A stretch of 64,000 nt of DNA from Collinsella bouchesdurhonensis (GTDB lineage: Bacteria; Actinomycetota; Coriobacteriia; Coriobacteriales; Coriobacteriaceae), in the NCBI RefSeq assembly GCF_900155365.1, contig NZ_LT699739.1:242333-306332 (forward strand). The letters are read 5' to 3'. The position numbers and the translations under genes are program-made. Under the pieces are notes generated by a model. It was not told where the DNA came from. It did no database searches and worked only from the letters and a program-made list of their open reading frames with translations. Below, piece by piece: positions 1 to 8,434 of this stretch; the first letter of the stretch is position 1, and every line of letters begins with the position of its first letter.

Positions 1-493
1 TAAAGATTCGAGCTTCGATGTTGTTTCCGAAGTAAATATGCAGGAAGTGGATAACGCTTATCAGCAATGTGCCCGCGAGATCACGCAGCGTTATGACCTT
101 AAGGATTCCGGCGCCACTATCGATTTGTCGAAGGGCGATAAGCTCTTTACGATCGTCGCTCCCGCCGATTTTGTTGCCCGTCAGATTACCGACGTGCTCA
201 ACTCGAAACTCATTAAGCGTGGCATCGACCTGAAGAGCATTTCGTGGGATGCTCCCCAGACGGCTTCGGGCGGTTCGGTGCGTGTTCTCGGTCATATCGT
301 CGAAGGCATCGATCAGCCTACGGCCAAGAAGATCAACAAGGACATTAAGGATCGCAAACTTAAGGTCAAAGTCGTTATCGATGCCGATAAGTTGCGTGTG
401 ACCTCTGCCTCGAAAGACGCCCTGCAAGAAGTCATTGCTTTCCTTCGTGATCAGGACTATGGTCAGCCTTTGCAGTTCACCAATTATCGCTAA
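1..493 (+). CDS. yajQ: YajQ family nucleotide-binding protein, 5' end off window
   Basis: Reading is open from the window edge to the stop at 491-493. The visible N-terminal residues KDSSFDVVSEVN match the usual YajQ start (MAxDSSFDVVSE), so only about two codons are missing; the ATG at 38 is internal. YajQ proteins have two RNP-like alpha/beta folds; some members bind cyclic di-GMP and act as transcription co-regulators, but the role here is unknown. The protein is about 163 aa, normal for the family. It lies 21 bp before rimO on the same strand. Family assignment is firm; the cyclic di-GMP function is known only for some relatives. Confidence 0.93.
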   Translation, partial: KDSSFDVVSEVNMQEVDNAYQQCAREITQRYDLKDSGATIDLSKGDKLFTIVAPADFVARQITDVLNSKLIKRGIDLKSISWDAPQTASGGSVRVLGHIVEGIDQPTAKKINKDIKDRKLKVKVVIDADKLRVTSASKDALQEVIAFLRDQDYGQPLQFTNYR

Positions 494-514
494 TGACCGC
501 TAAGAGGGGTTTTC

Positions 515-1861
515 TTGTCTACTGAGTCTTTTGATACGTCCGTTCTTTATGTGACGTTGGGTTGCGCCAAAAACGAAGTCGATACCGACCGTATGCGTTC
601 GCTGCTGAGTGCTGCCGGATACGGTGAGGCAACGGATGCGCAATCTGCCGACGTTGTCATTATCAACACGTGCTCATTTCTTGCTTCTGCAACATCCGAG
701 AGCATCGAGACGACGCTGCAGCTAGCGGAGGAAGTCTCCGATGGTATCCGCAATGCGCCTATCGTAATGTGCGGCTGCGTCCCATCACGTTACGGAAGCG
801 ATCTTCCCAACGAGCTTCCCGAGGTAGCGGCATTTGTTCGCACCGATGAGGAGGATGGCATCGTTGCGGTTGTCGATGAGGTGACCGGAACGGTTCGCTC
901 GGGTACGGCTATGCTTCCTTCCATTAAGCGTACGGTGGAAGGAACCGTTGCTTACCTTAAGATTTCCGATGGCTGCGACCGTTTCTGCAGCTTTTGCGCC
1001 ATTCCCTATATTCGAGGACGCTACCATTCGCGCTCGGCTGTATCGATTCTCGAGGAAGCCAAGTCGCTTGTCGCCGGTGGCGTTCGTGAGCTTGTCCTCA
1101 TCGGCCAGGATACAGGCATTTGGGGTGAGGATTTCGATCAGACGGTCGAAGGACCCCATACCCTTGCCGAGCTTTTAATTGAGCTTGCAGAGGCGGTTCG
1201 TCCGGAGTCCGTTTGGATTCGTGTCCTCTATCTTCAGCCCGAAGGTATGACCGATGAGCTAATCGCGACGATTCGCGATACGCCTGAAGTGCTGCCCTAT
1301 ATTGATATTCCTGTTCAGCACTGCTGTGAGCGCGTTCTTTCTGCCATGAATCGTTCTGGTTCTGAAGAAGAGCTCGAGGCGCTCTTTGCGCGCCTGCGTC
1401 GTGAGATTCCCGATATGGTCATTAGGACCACGTATCTCACGGCATTCCCCGGTGAGACCGAGGACGAGGTTGACGCGATGCTTGATTTTATGGATCGCGT
1501 TGGCTTTGATTACACGAGCGTTTTCCCGTATTCTCCCGAGGAGGGAACACGCGCGTGCGAGATGCCCGATCAAATTGACGAGACCACGAAGGTGGAGCGT
1601 ACCCAGCGCGCAATCGACCTTGCTGAATCTCTTGGATTTGCCGCTACTGCATCTCATGTGGGCGAGACTTCGCTGGTTATCGTCGATGGTGTCGAAGAGG
1701 GCGAGGATGGCCCCGAGCTTATCGGACACGCATGGTTCCAAGCCCCCGATTGCGATGGCGCTGTCCATTTGGATATCACCGATGCCACTGTTGGCGATGT
1801 TTTGAACGTCCGTTTTGTCGATAGCTTCTGTTATGAGCTCGTTGGAGAGGTAGTTGAGTAG
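515..1861 (+). CDS. rimO: Ribosomal protein S12 methylthiotransferase RimO
   Basis: Radical SAM methylthiotransferase that adds a methylthio group to the conserved aspartate of ribosomal protein S12. Three N-terminal cysteines of the first iron-sulfur cluster are in LGCAKNEVDTD, NTCSF and CGCVP; the radical SAM cluster is CDRFCSFC near residue 150; a C-terminal TRAM-like segment follows. At 448 aa it is full length. The start is TTG (TTG TCT ACT GAG) with an AAGAGGGG ribosome-binding site just upstream. It overlaps none of pgsA's chosen coding start but ends 8 bp before it. RimO is told from MiaB (also present at 8.4 kb) by the LGCAKN motif and the CDRFCSFC spacing. Confidence 0.95.
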   Translation: MSTESFDTSVLYVTLGCAKNEVDTDRMRSLLSAAGYGEATDAQSADVVIINTCSFLASATSESIETTLQLAEEVSDGIRNAPIVMCGCVPSRYGSDLPNELPEVAAFVRTDEEDGIVAVVDEVTGTVRSGTAMLPSIKRTVEGTVAYLKISDGCDRFCSFCAIPYIRGRYHSRSAVSILEEAKSLVAGGVRELVLIGQDTGIWGEDFDQTVEGPHTLAELLIELAEAVRPESVWIRVLYLQPEGMTDELIATIRDTPEVLPYIDIPVQHCCERVLSAMNRSGSEEELEALFARLRREIPDMVIRTTYLTAFPGETEDEVDAMLDFMDRVGFDYTSVFPYSPEEGTRACEMPDQIDETTKVERTQRAIDLAESLGFAATASHVGETSLVIVDGVEEGEDGPELIGHAWFQAPDCDGAVHLDITDATVGDVLNVRFVDSFCYELVGEVVE

Positions 1862-1868
1862 AAATATC

Positions 1869-2483
1869 ATGGCCGATGCATCTAACAAGCAACTGAACAG
1901 CATTTGGACGCCGGCAAATGTCATCACGTGCGTTCGAATTCTCTTTATTCCGCTTTTTATGGCTCTCGCGCTGCTTTCGCATCACGGAGCCTTGGATTTC
2001 GATCCGGCTCTATCCCTTGCTGCGTTCGTGCTCTACATGCTTTTGAGTCTTACCGACAAGGTGGATGGCTATCTTGCTCGCTCTCGCAACGAGATTACCG
2101 ATTTTGGCAAGTTTCTTGACCCCATTGCAGATAAGCTGCTGGTTTTCTCCGCATTGCTCATTTTGCTGCAGCAAAATACAGTGAATATCTGGTTCGTTTT
2201 TATTATTCTGCTGCGCGAGTTTCTCGTGAGCGCACTTCGAATGGTCGCGAGCGCCAATGGAGTGGTTGTCGCCGCAGATAAGCTCGGCAAGTGGAAGACT
2301 GCCACTACTATGGTGTCGTTGTGCGGATACCTCCTTTCCTTCGTGCTGTTTGCCTACGGTGTCTCCTTTGCATCCATGCTTTTGATCTTTTCGCAGGCGC
2401 TCATGGTTATCGCGGTCTTTTTGACTGTGGTTTCCGGCCTGCAGTATTTTTGGAATTGTCGCAAGGTCGTTTTTCGCGTTTAG
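1869..2483 (+). CDS. pgsA: CDP-diacylglycerol-glycerol-3-phosphate 3-phosphatidyltransferase
   Basis: Membrane enzyme that makes phosphatidylglycerol phosphate from CDP-diacylglycerol and glycerol 3-phosphate. The CDP-alcohol phosphatidyltransferase motif is visible: DKVDGYLARSR followed by G and two further Asp in FGKFLDPIADK. About five hydrophobic segments are seen; the protein is 204 aa. The ATG at 1869 is preferred because the TTG at 1854 lies inside the end of rimO. The order rimO-pgsA-cinA-recA is common in Gram-positive bacteria and supports this being the principal PgsA. A second family member is at 21157-21897. Confidence 0.9.
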   Translation: MADASNKQLNSIWTPANVITCVRILFIPLFMALALLSHHGALDFDPALSLAAFVLYMLLSLTDKVDGYLARSRNEITDFGKFLDPIADKLLVFSALLILLQQNTVNIWFVFIILLREFLVSALRMVASANGVVVAADKLGKWKTATTMVSLCGYLLSFVLFAYGVSFASMLLIFSQALMVIAVFLTVVSGLQYFWNCRKVVFRV

Positions 2484-2500
2484 AGGGGACCTGGTGCGCC

Positions 2501-3013
2501 GTGTGCGCCTCAATTGCTCTGGAACAACTTCAGCTTGATATCGATGATGTTGCGCTTCGTCTTGTTCGTTTAGCCACAGAGCGCGGCGTCACGCTCTGTT
2601 GTGCCGAATCCCTGACGGCCGGTATGGTGTCTTCGAATATCGCTTCCGTCCCTGGTGCCTCTGCTGTGCTTTTGGGCGGCGCGGTAACGTATACCAATCA
2701 GATTAAAGAGCACCTGCTTTCGGTTTCCGAAAAGACGATTCAAGAGGTCACAGAGGTTTCTTTTGAGGTTGCCCAGCAGATGGCTTCGGGGGCCCGTTCG
2801 CTTTTTAGCTCTGATTATGCCGTAAGTCTCACAGGCTATGCCGGTCCTGGCGGCGGCACGGATACGAATCCGGTGGGCACCGTTTATATTGGTCTTTGCT
2901 CCCCCCAGGCCGTATCTTCCAAGCGTTTCGTCTTTTCCGGCAATCGTCAAGAGGTTCGTTTTCGGGCCTGCTTAGAGGCTCTGCGCATGCTGGTTGATGC
3001 GCTTGAACGATAG
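2501..3013 (+). CDS. cinA: CinA C-terminal domain protein (NMN amidohydrolase, PncC type)
   Basis: A 170-aa protein holding only the CinA C-terminal domain, which in PncC deamidates nicotinamide mononucleotide in pyridine nucleotide salvage. Family motifs are TLCCAESLTAGMVSS near residue 30, LLGGAVTYTNQIKEHLL, and GYAGPGGGTDTNPVGTVYIG near 130. The MoaB-like N-terminal domain of full-length CinA is absent. The start is GTG 2501; the reading frame stays open further upstream but there it runs through pgsA. An AGAGGGG stretch at 2482-2488 may be the ribosome-binding site, though its spacing is long. It lies between pgsA and recA, the standard place for cinA. Confidence 0.88.
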   Translation: MCASIALEQLQLDIDDVALRLVRLATERGVTLCCAESLTAGMVSSNIASVPGASAVLLGGAVTYTNQIKEHLLSVSEKTIQEVTEVSFEVAQQMASGARSLFSSDYAVSLTGYAGPGGGTDTNPVGTVYIGLCSPQAVSSKRFVFSGNRQEVRFRACLEALRMLVDALER

Positions 3014-3058
3014 CTATTTGTTTCTTTCGTCAGATTTTGCATTGCATATGAGAATAAT

Positions 3059-3082
3059 GCGGCGTCACGTATGTGGCGTCGT
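3059..3082 (+). terminator. Weak hairpin after cinA
   Basis: GCGGCGTCAC, a GTAT loop and GTGGCGTCGT form a 10-bp stem with two G-U pairs on the + strand. A pyrimidine-rich stretch (CCCCTTTTC) follows only after about 15 nt, so it is at best a weak intrinsic terminator. The rest of 3014-3264 shows no coding region. Confidence 0.4.
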
Positions 3083-3264
3083 ATTGCTATTCCCCTTTTC
3101 GTATCTTTAAATTAGCCAATTTAGCTGGTGTTTTTGCTGTTATGAGAAGCTTTTGGGGCGTCTGTAAGAATTCTGTTTGAGATTAGGGATTTTTCGCGGC
3201 ATATTTGTTGGAGATTGCGGAAAAGATGGGGAATGCCAGCTCCTAGTATGCGTTGTAGAGTGGC

Positions 3265-3293
3265 TTGACCACGAACAGCTGTTCGGATATAGT
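3265..3293 (+). promoter_or_regulatory. recA promoter
   Basis: TTGACC (3265-3270) and TATAGT (3288-3293) are separated by exactly 17 bp, a strong sigma-70-type promoter for recA. The spacer carries a complete LexA box. The predicted transcript starts near 3300 and gives a leader of about 27 nt before the recA ATG. Confidence 0.85.
3272..3285. promoter_or_regulatory. LexA (SOS) box in recA promoter
   Basis: CGAACAGCTGTTCG is a perfect 14-bp palindrome of the Gram-positive/actinobacterial SOS box type (CGAAC-N4-GTTCG). It sits between the -35 and -10 elements, so bound LexA would block RNA polymerase. Boxes of the same type lie beside lexA at 13437-13506. Confidence 0.88.
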
Positions 3294-3326
3294 CATTAAC
3301 GGCAAAAAATGCAGTAAGGAGTCCCC

Positions 3327-4463
3327 ATGGCAAAGAATTCTGGTCCCGTACGCACCGTGCATGAGCGTACCTATGGAGTCGAGCGCGATAAGATGGTCGA
3401 GGTTACAAAGGCCGAGATCGAAAAGAAGTTCGGGACTGGTTCTATTATGCGCTATGGCGATGGGGGTCCCCAGCTCGAGGTGGAGGCCATTCCGACGGGT
3501 TCACTTGCATTGGATGCGGCCTTGGGCATTGGCGGTGTTCCTCGCGGCCGTATCGTAGAGATTTATGGTCCCGAGTCTTCTGGTAAGACCACCCTTTCTC
3601 TTGAGATTCTTGCAGAGGCTCAAGCTGCCGGCGGTGTCGTTGCATTCATCGATGCCGAGCACGCTTTGGACCCCACCTATGCCGCCCGTATTGGAGTCGA
3701 TATCGACGAAGTCTTGATTTCTCAGCCTGATACCGGTGAGCAGGCTCTCGAAATCTGCGATATGCTCGTTCGCTCCGGCGCTATCGACGTCGTCGTTATC
3801 GACTCCGTAGCAGCTCTTGTCCCCCGTGCGGAAATCGAAGGCGAGATCGGCGATTCTTCCGTAGGCCTTCAGGCTCGCTTAATGAGTCAGGCACTTCGCA
3901 AGCTCGCCGGCTCGCTTGCTAAATCTAATACGACCTGCATTTTCATCAATCAGCTTCGTGAGAAGATCGGTGTTATGTTCGGTAACCCCGAAACAACGAC
4001 GGGCGGCCGAGCCCTGAAGTTCTTCTCTTCCGTTCGTATCGATATTCGACGCATCGATAGCATCAAAGATGGTAACGAGATTATCGGTAACCGCGTTCGC
4101 ACCAAGATTGTAAAGAATAAGGTTGCGGCTCCTTTTAAGTCTGCAGAGTTTGACATCATGTACGGTACGGGCATCTCCAAAGAGGGCTCGATTCTCGATA
4201 TGGGCGTTGAGTACGGCATCGTGAGAAAGTCCGGCGCCTGGTATGCCTATGAAGCCGACCGTTTGGGTCAGGGCCGTGAGGCGGCAAAGGATTTCTTGCG
4301 TAAGAATCCTGCCCTGTCTGAGGAGATTGAGCATAAAGTTCGCGTTGCCTGTGGCCTCGAATTCGATGATGAGCCCACTGGTGAGGCCGTTGACCCTTCG
4401 GAATTGGGCGAGGGCATTGTTGGCGATGCAAATGCGGGTTCTTCCGCCCTCGATGTGGAATAG
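3327..4463 (+). CDS. recA: Recombinase RecA
   Basis: ATP-dependent strand-exchange protein that also stimulates LexA self-cleavage. Walker A is GPESSGKTT near residue 75; [21 protein letters not shown] is the Walker B and L1 region; [10 protein letters not shown] and [21 protein letters not shown] cover L2. The length of 378 aa, with an acidic C-terminal tail, is usual. The ATG at 3327 follows GTAAGGAG. It is transcribed from an SOS-controlled promoter and runs into recX 15 bp later. Confidence 0.98.
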   Translation: MAKNSGPVRTVHERTYGVERDKMVEVTKAEIEKKFGTGSIMRYGDGGPQLEVEAIPTGSLALDAALGIGGVPRGRIVEIYGPESSGKTTLSLEILAEAQAAGGVVAFIDAEHALDPTYAARIGVDIDEVLISQPDTGEQALEICDMLVRSGAIDVVVIDSVAALVPRAEIEGEIGDSSVGLQARLMSQALRKLAGSLAKSNTTCIFINQLREKIGVMFGNPETTTGGRALKFFSSVRIDIRRIDSIKDGNEIIGNRVRTKIVKNKVAAPFKSAEFDIMYGTGISKEGSILDMGVEYGIVRKSGAWYAYEADRLGQGREAAKDFLRKNPALSEEIEHKVRVACGLEFDDEPTGEAVDPSELGEGIVGDANAGSSALDVE

Positions 4464-4478
4464 CCCAGGGATCCCAAG

Positions 4479-5156
4479 GTGTCAGAAGTTATCGGAATTG
4501 ATACCGTCTTGCCCGATCGGAAGGAGAAAAAGCGTCTCGCGGCTTTTAGCTCAAAAAAGCCCATGGCTTCGGTTTCCCTTTCATTGGATAACGGTGCCTG
4601 TCGTGAAATCGTCGTGCCCGAGCGCGTTGGCAGGCTCTTGATTAAAGATGCGTTTTCGCTTCCCCTTCCCGAGGAGGATGCCTTTGACGCGATTCATGAA
4701 CTTGAATATCGCGTCTGCTTTGCTCAGCTCACCGACATGCTTTCTCGAAGGGACTATTCATCAGGTGAGCTCGATAGCAAGCTGAGGGCCTACGGTTATC
4801 GTGCTATCGAGATCGATCGCGCTCTTCGTGTTGCACGTGATAAACGATATCTGGATGACATGCGTTTCACGACCACATTCATTCAGCAGCGAATTGCCCG
4901 CGGGTGGGGGAGGCGCAAGATTGAGCTTGAACTCCGACGACGCCAGATAGATGTCAACGATATTGAAGGATATCCCGAGGCTTTTTTTGACGAGGACGAA
5001 GATTTCCAACGCGCTCTAGAAACTCTCGAAAAAAAGCGTGTTCCCGATGTCCGCCCGCAAGAAAAGCTCACTCGGTTCCTTGTTTCACGTGGGTTTTCGT
5101 ATCAGGTTGCGCGAGCTGCGACGTCTGTAAGACTGGAGGGGGAGAGCGCTTCCTAA
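4479..5156 (+). CDS. recX: Regulatory protein RecX
   Basis: RecX caps and inhibits RecA filaments and is normally co-transcribed with recA. The protein is 225 aa: an N-terminal part of low conservation (1-85), then the helical RecX repeats, with LTDMLSRRDYSSGELDSKLR and RIARGWGRRKIELELRRR as the recognisable parts. The start is GTG 4479, 15 bp after recA, with AAGG just upstream. Through the recA promoter it would belong to the SOS regulon. Confidence 0.92.
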   Translation: MSEVIGIDTVLPDRKEKKRLAAFSSKKPMASVSLSLDNGACREIVVPERVGRLLIKDAFSLPLPEEDAFDAIHELEYRVCFAQLTDMLSRRDYSSGELDSKLRAYGYRAIEIDRALRVARDKRYLDDMRFTTTFIQQRIARGWGRRKIELELRRRQIDVNDIEGYPEAFFDEDEDFQRALETLEKKRVPDVRPQEKLTRFLVSRGFSYQVARAATSVRLEGESAS

Positions 5157-5202
5157 GCGATGCCGATCGATGCGTCCTTTACTAGTTTTACGTCGGGTCA
5201 CG

Positions 5203-5231
5203 TTGACATAATCCACGTGAAAACGTAGGAT
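5203..5231 (+). promoter_or_regulatory. Candidate rny promoter with long leader
   Basis: TTGACA (5203-5208), a 17-bp spacer and TAGGAT (5226-5231) make a good sigma-70-type promoter. The inferred start near 5238 leaves a leader of about 150 nt before the rny ATG at 5390. The leader contains a small G/C stem around GCACTGCCCGAAGAGCAGC (complement of about 5335-5353) but no motif I recognise. Confidence 0.65.
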
Positions 5232-5389
5232 TATATGGTCATTTGTTATGTGATGCTCACTCATCTTTGATGAGATTGTATATGGCAATTTTCATAATTC
5301 ATACTGGGTGGATTCTCCCTAGCAAATGTCGGCGCTGCTCTTCGGGCAGTGCCTTTCCTTATGTAGAAAAGTTAATTGAAGGAGTTGAA

Positions 5390-6946
5390 ATGGGCATGGA
5401 GGTTATCGTTGGCATCGCTTGCCTTGTTATCGGTGCGGTAATTGCCACGGTCGCCATGCGCAGCGCTAAAAACGGAAGCCTTCGAGAGGCGGACTCAAAG
5501 ATTCAGTCTGCTCACGAAGAGGCAAAAACCGTCATCAGCGATGCGAAGCGCACGGCAGAGACGCTGAAGAAAGAGGCTCTCCTCGAGGCTAAAGAGGAGA
5601 TTATTCAGCATAAGCAGGCAGCGGAAAACGAAGAAAAGCAGCGCAAGCGCGAGCTTCGCACGCTTGAGAACCGCGTGATGCAGCGCGAGGAGTCTCTCGA
5701 TCGCCGTAATGACGCTCTTGATAAGCGCGAGCATCAACTCTCGAGCCAGGCTGGTCAAATTGAAAAGCGCTCTCGTGAGCTTGATGATTTGGTTGCCAAG
5801 CAAACAACCGAGCTTGAGCGTATCTCCGAGTTGACGCGCGACGATGCGCATCGTGAGCTTCTCGACAAGGTTCGCGGTGAGGTTACCCATGAGGCGGCAA
5901 CCATTATCCGTGAGTCCGAGCAGCAGGTCCGCGCAGAATGTCACAAGACCGCTCAGGAGATTATCTCCCTTGCTATCCAGCGTTGCGCTGCCGACCATAC
6001 GGCGGAGGTCACCGTTACTTCGGTGCACATTCCTTCCGATGATCTTAAGGGTAGGATTATCGGTCGCGAGGGTCGTAACATCCGTACGTTTGAGCAGGTT
6101 TCTGGTGTCAATCTTGTTATCGATGACACTCCTGAGACCGTCGTTCTTTCGAGCTTTGATCCGGTTCGACGCGAGACCGCTCGTGTCGCTCTCGAGAATT
6201 TGATTGCAGATGGTCGTATCCATCCTGCGCGTATCGAGGAGATGTACAACAAGGCCGCAGATCTGGTTCAGCAGCGTGTGCGCGAGGCTGGCGAGCAGGC
6301 TGCTTTTGATGCCGGCATCCACGATCTGCACCCTGAGCTCATCAAGACGCTCGGTGCCCTGCGCTATCGTACTTCGTTTGGTCAAAACGTCCTTCAGCAT
6401 TCGCTCGAGGTTTCCGACATGTGCTCAATCATGGCGTCCGAGCTTGGCGTTGACCCTTATGCCGCCAAGCGCGCAGGCCTTCTGCACGACCTTGGCAAGG
6501 CAATCGATCATGATGTCGAGGGTCCCCACGCTGTGATCGGTGCTGATCTTGCCCGCCGTTATGGCGAAAAGCCCGCCATCGTTCACGCCATTGAGGCTCA
6601 CCATGCCGACGTTGAGCCTAACTCGGTTCTCGCTGTGCTGGTGCAGGCTGCCGACGCTGTTTCTGCATCTCGCCCCGGTGCTCGTCGCGAGTCTGCCGAA
6701 AACTACATTAAGCGTCTTGAGAAGCTCGAGGAGATCGCTAACGCTCATGAAGGCGTTGAGCGTACGTATGCCATGCAGGCCGGCCGTGAGGTTCACGTCA
6801 TGGTTCAGCCTGACAAGATTTCCGACGCACAGTCCACGGTTCTTGCTCATGATATCGCCCATCAGATCGAGGAGGAAATGGAATATCCCGGTCAGGTGCG
6901 CGTCGTGGTGATTCGCGAGAGCCGCGCTGTAGATATTGCGAAATAA
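5390..6946 (+). CDS. rny: Ribonuclease Y
   Basis: Membrane-anchored endoribonuclease that starts mRNA decay in many Gram-positive bacteria. An N-terminal transmembrane helix (residues 1-22) is followed by a long charged coiled coil to about 190, a KH domain ([20 protein letters not shown]) and an HD domain with [12 protein letters not shown] as metal-binding motif. The length of 518 aa is typical. The ATG at 5390 with AAGGAG five bases upstream is chosen over an earlier in-frame start at 5243, which would put 49 unrelated residues before the membrane anchor. The next gene starts 1 bp after the stop. Confidence 0.95.
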   Translation: MGMEVIVGIACLVIGAVIATVAMRSAKNGSLREADSKIQSAHEEAKTVISDAKRTAETLKKEALLEAKEEIIQHKQAAENEEKQRKRELRTLENRVMQREESLDRRNDALDKREHQLSSQAGQIEKRSRELDDLVAKQTTELERISELTRDDAHRELLDKVRGEVTHEAATIIRESEQQVRAECHKTAQEIISLAIQRCAADHTAEVTVTSVHIPSDDLKGRIIGREGRNIRTFEQVSGVNLVIDDTPETVVLSSFDPVRRETARVALENLIADGRIHPARIEEMYNKAADLVQQRVREAGEQAAFDAGIHDLHPELIKTLGALRYRTSFGQNVLQHSLEVSDMCSIMASELGVDPYAAKRAGLLHDLGKAIDHDVEGPHAVIGADLARRYGEKPAIVHAIEAHHADVEPNSVLAVLVQAADAVSASRPGARRESAENYIKRLEKLEEIANAHEGVERTYAMQAGREVHVMVQPDKISDAQSTVLAHDIAHQIEEEMEYPGQVRVVVIRESRAVDIAK

Positions 6947-6947
6947 C

Positions 6948-8033
6948 ATGAGCGATACGAACGAACTCATTTCATTTATTGCCTCGATGTCTGGTGAGGG
7001 TAACCTTCGCGTCGAGGAAAACCTGGGTGAGGGGTTCGTTCGTCTTCGCGTTTCTGAGGCCGAGCGCCGTCAAGCCAAGCATGATATTCAGCATGTTGAA
7101 GACATCGTTATCGAGATGCTTCGCAATGCGCGTGATGCGGGTGCTACGAGAATCTATGTAGCAACGTTTAAGGAAGAGGGGATGCGCTCTCTTCTGTTTC
7201 TCGACAACGGCTGCGGTGTGCCCGAAGATATGCGTGATCGTATTTTCGATGCTCGCGTCACCTCAAAGCTCGAATCGATGAAGATGGACCGCTGGGGTGT
7301 TCATGGGCGCGGCATGGCCCTGTTTTCCATTCGGCAGAATGTTGACGACGTCGAGGTCGTTGCTTCAGGCAAGGACCTCGGCTCTTCTTTTAAGGTTCTA
7401 GTCAACACGAACGTTCTTAATGAACGCGCTGATCAATCTTCGTGGCCTATCGCCTCAAAAGACGAAACGGGTGCATATCGTTGTGCTCGCGGACCTCATA
7501 ATATCTTGCGGACCGTCTGCGATTTTTCGCTCGAAGAAATGCATGGGTGCGATGTCTTTATTGGCAGCCCCACAGAAATCGCTGCCACGCTTTATTCTCA
7601 TGCTCGTGGTGAGCTCGATGCGTCTCGGCTTCTCTTTTTAGATAATGAGTCGACCCTTCCCGTTACAACGCGTTTGGGGTTTGCTGCGGATGCTGCAGAG
7701 TTTATGCGTATTGCAGAAACAATCGGCATTGATATTTCCGAGCGAACGGCTCACCGCATTCTTTCTGGTGCGATTGCACCGCTTCGAAGCGCCTTGTCGC
7801 GTTTGTTGCGCGAACGCGACGGTAATGCGCCGCGTTTAAACGAAGTCGACCTAGTAAAAGACCGACGTGGACTCAAAATCGCTCCAGATGATCTTTCTCG
7901 ATTCTCGCGTGACGTTGAGCGATGCTTTGAGGATTTGGCGCAACGTTACTATCTCAATATGGCGGGCGATCCCAAGATTCGCGTTATGAAAGATAGGATC
8001 ACGGTTTCATTCCCCATTGAAAAGGGCGAATAG
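6948..8033 (+). CDS. Uncharacterised GHKL-type ATPase between rny and spoVS
   Basis: A 361-aa soluble protein with a GHKL (HATPase_c) ATP-binding fold like that of MutL, Hsp90 and topoisomerase VI B. The N box is EMLRNARDAGA (E56, N60), the G1 box is DNGCGVPEDM (D86-G90), and the G2 box is GVHGRGMALFS (from G117). The C-terminal half (about 190-361) matches nothing I know and has no DNA-cleavage motif. No transmembrane segment or histidine-kinase H box is seen. The ATG at 6948 lies 1 bp after the rny stop, so the two are surely co-transcribed; spoVS follows 77 bp later. In Bacillus the corresponding place is held by ymdB. Function unknown. Confidence 0.82.
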   Translation: MSDTNELISFIASMSGEGNLRVEENLGEGFVRLRVSEAERRQAKHDIQHVEDIVIEMLRNARDAGATRIYVATFKEEGMRSLLFLDNGCGVPEDMRDRIFDARVTSKLESMKMDRWGVHGRGMALFSIRQNVDDVEVVASGKDLGSSFKVLVNTNVLNERADQSSWPIASKDETGAYRCARGPHNILRTVCDFSLEEMHGCDVFIGSPTEIAATLYSHARGELDASRLLFLDNESTLPVTTRLGFAADAAEFMRIAETIGIDISERTAHRILSGAIAPLRSALSRLLRERDGNAPRLNEVDLVKDRRGLKIAPDDLSRFSRDVERCFEDLAQRYYLNMAGDPKIRVMKDRITVSFPIEKGE

Positions 8034-8110
8034 CCCTTGTGGCCTTTCGGCTCATGCGTTAAAGTCATTTCATACTCAAAACATGCCACCTTAGCAGGAG
8101 AAACGTAGCA

Positions 8111-8431
8111 ATGGAATTCTTGAAGGTCTCAAGCAAGTCTTCCCCCGCATCAGTTGCCGGCGCCATTGCCGGAATGGTAAAAGACGGAGTTCCCGTCAAT
8201 ATGCAGTGCGTTGGCGCCGGAGCGGTTAATCAGGCGATTAAAGCTATCGCAATCGCGCGTGGATTCCTTATTCCCACCGGTTTTGATATTTCATGTGCGC
8301 CTGTGTTCTCAGATATTCTTATCAATGGCGAGTCCCGTACGGCGATTCGTCTTTCTGTTTACGTACATCATGTCTCCGTGCACGCTTCTGACATGGATGG
8401 CTATGTCGACGATGTGCAACAAGTAGGGTAG
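8111..8431 (+). CDS. spoVS: Stage V sporulation protein S (SpoVS)-like, Alba-fold
   Basis: A 106-aa protein with the characteristic SpoVS core: EFLKVSSKSSPASVAGAIAG at the N terminus and NMQCVGAGAVNQAIKAIAIA in the middle. SpoVS has an Alba-like fold suggesting nucleic acid binding; in Bacillus it affects sporulation, but it occurs widely in organisms that do not sporulate. AGCAGGAG lies upstream of the ATG. The C-terminal tail of some 20 residues (HVSVHASDMDGYVDDVQQVG) extends beyond the usual 86 aa. Clustered with rny, the GHKL ATPase and miaB, as in Bacillus. A sporulation role is not implied. Confidence 0.92.
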   Translation: MEFLKVSSKSSPASVAGAIAGMVKDGVPVNMQCVGAGAVNQAIKAIAIARGFLIPTGFDISCAPVFSDILINGESRTAIRLSVYVHHVSVHASDMDGYVDDVQQVG

Positions 8432-8434
8432 GTC

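Noticed and set aside
3121-3333. A 70-codon open frame on the minus strand upstream of recA
   Set aside because: It lies across the recA promoter and SOS box and has no ribosome-binding site or family.
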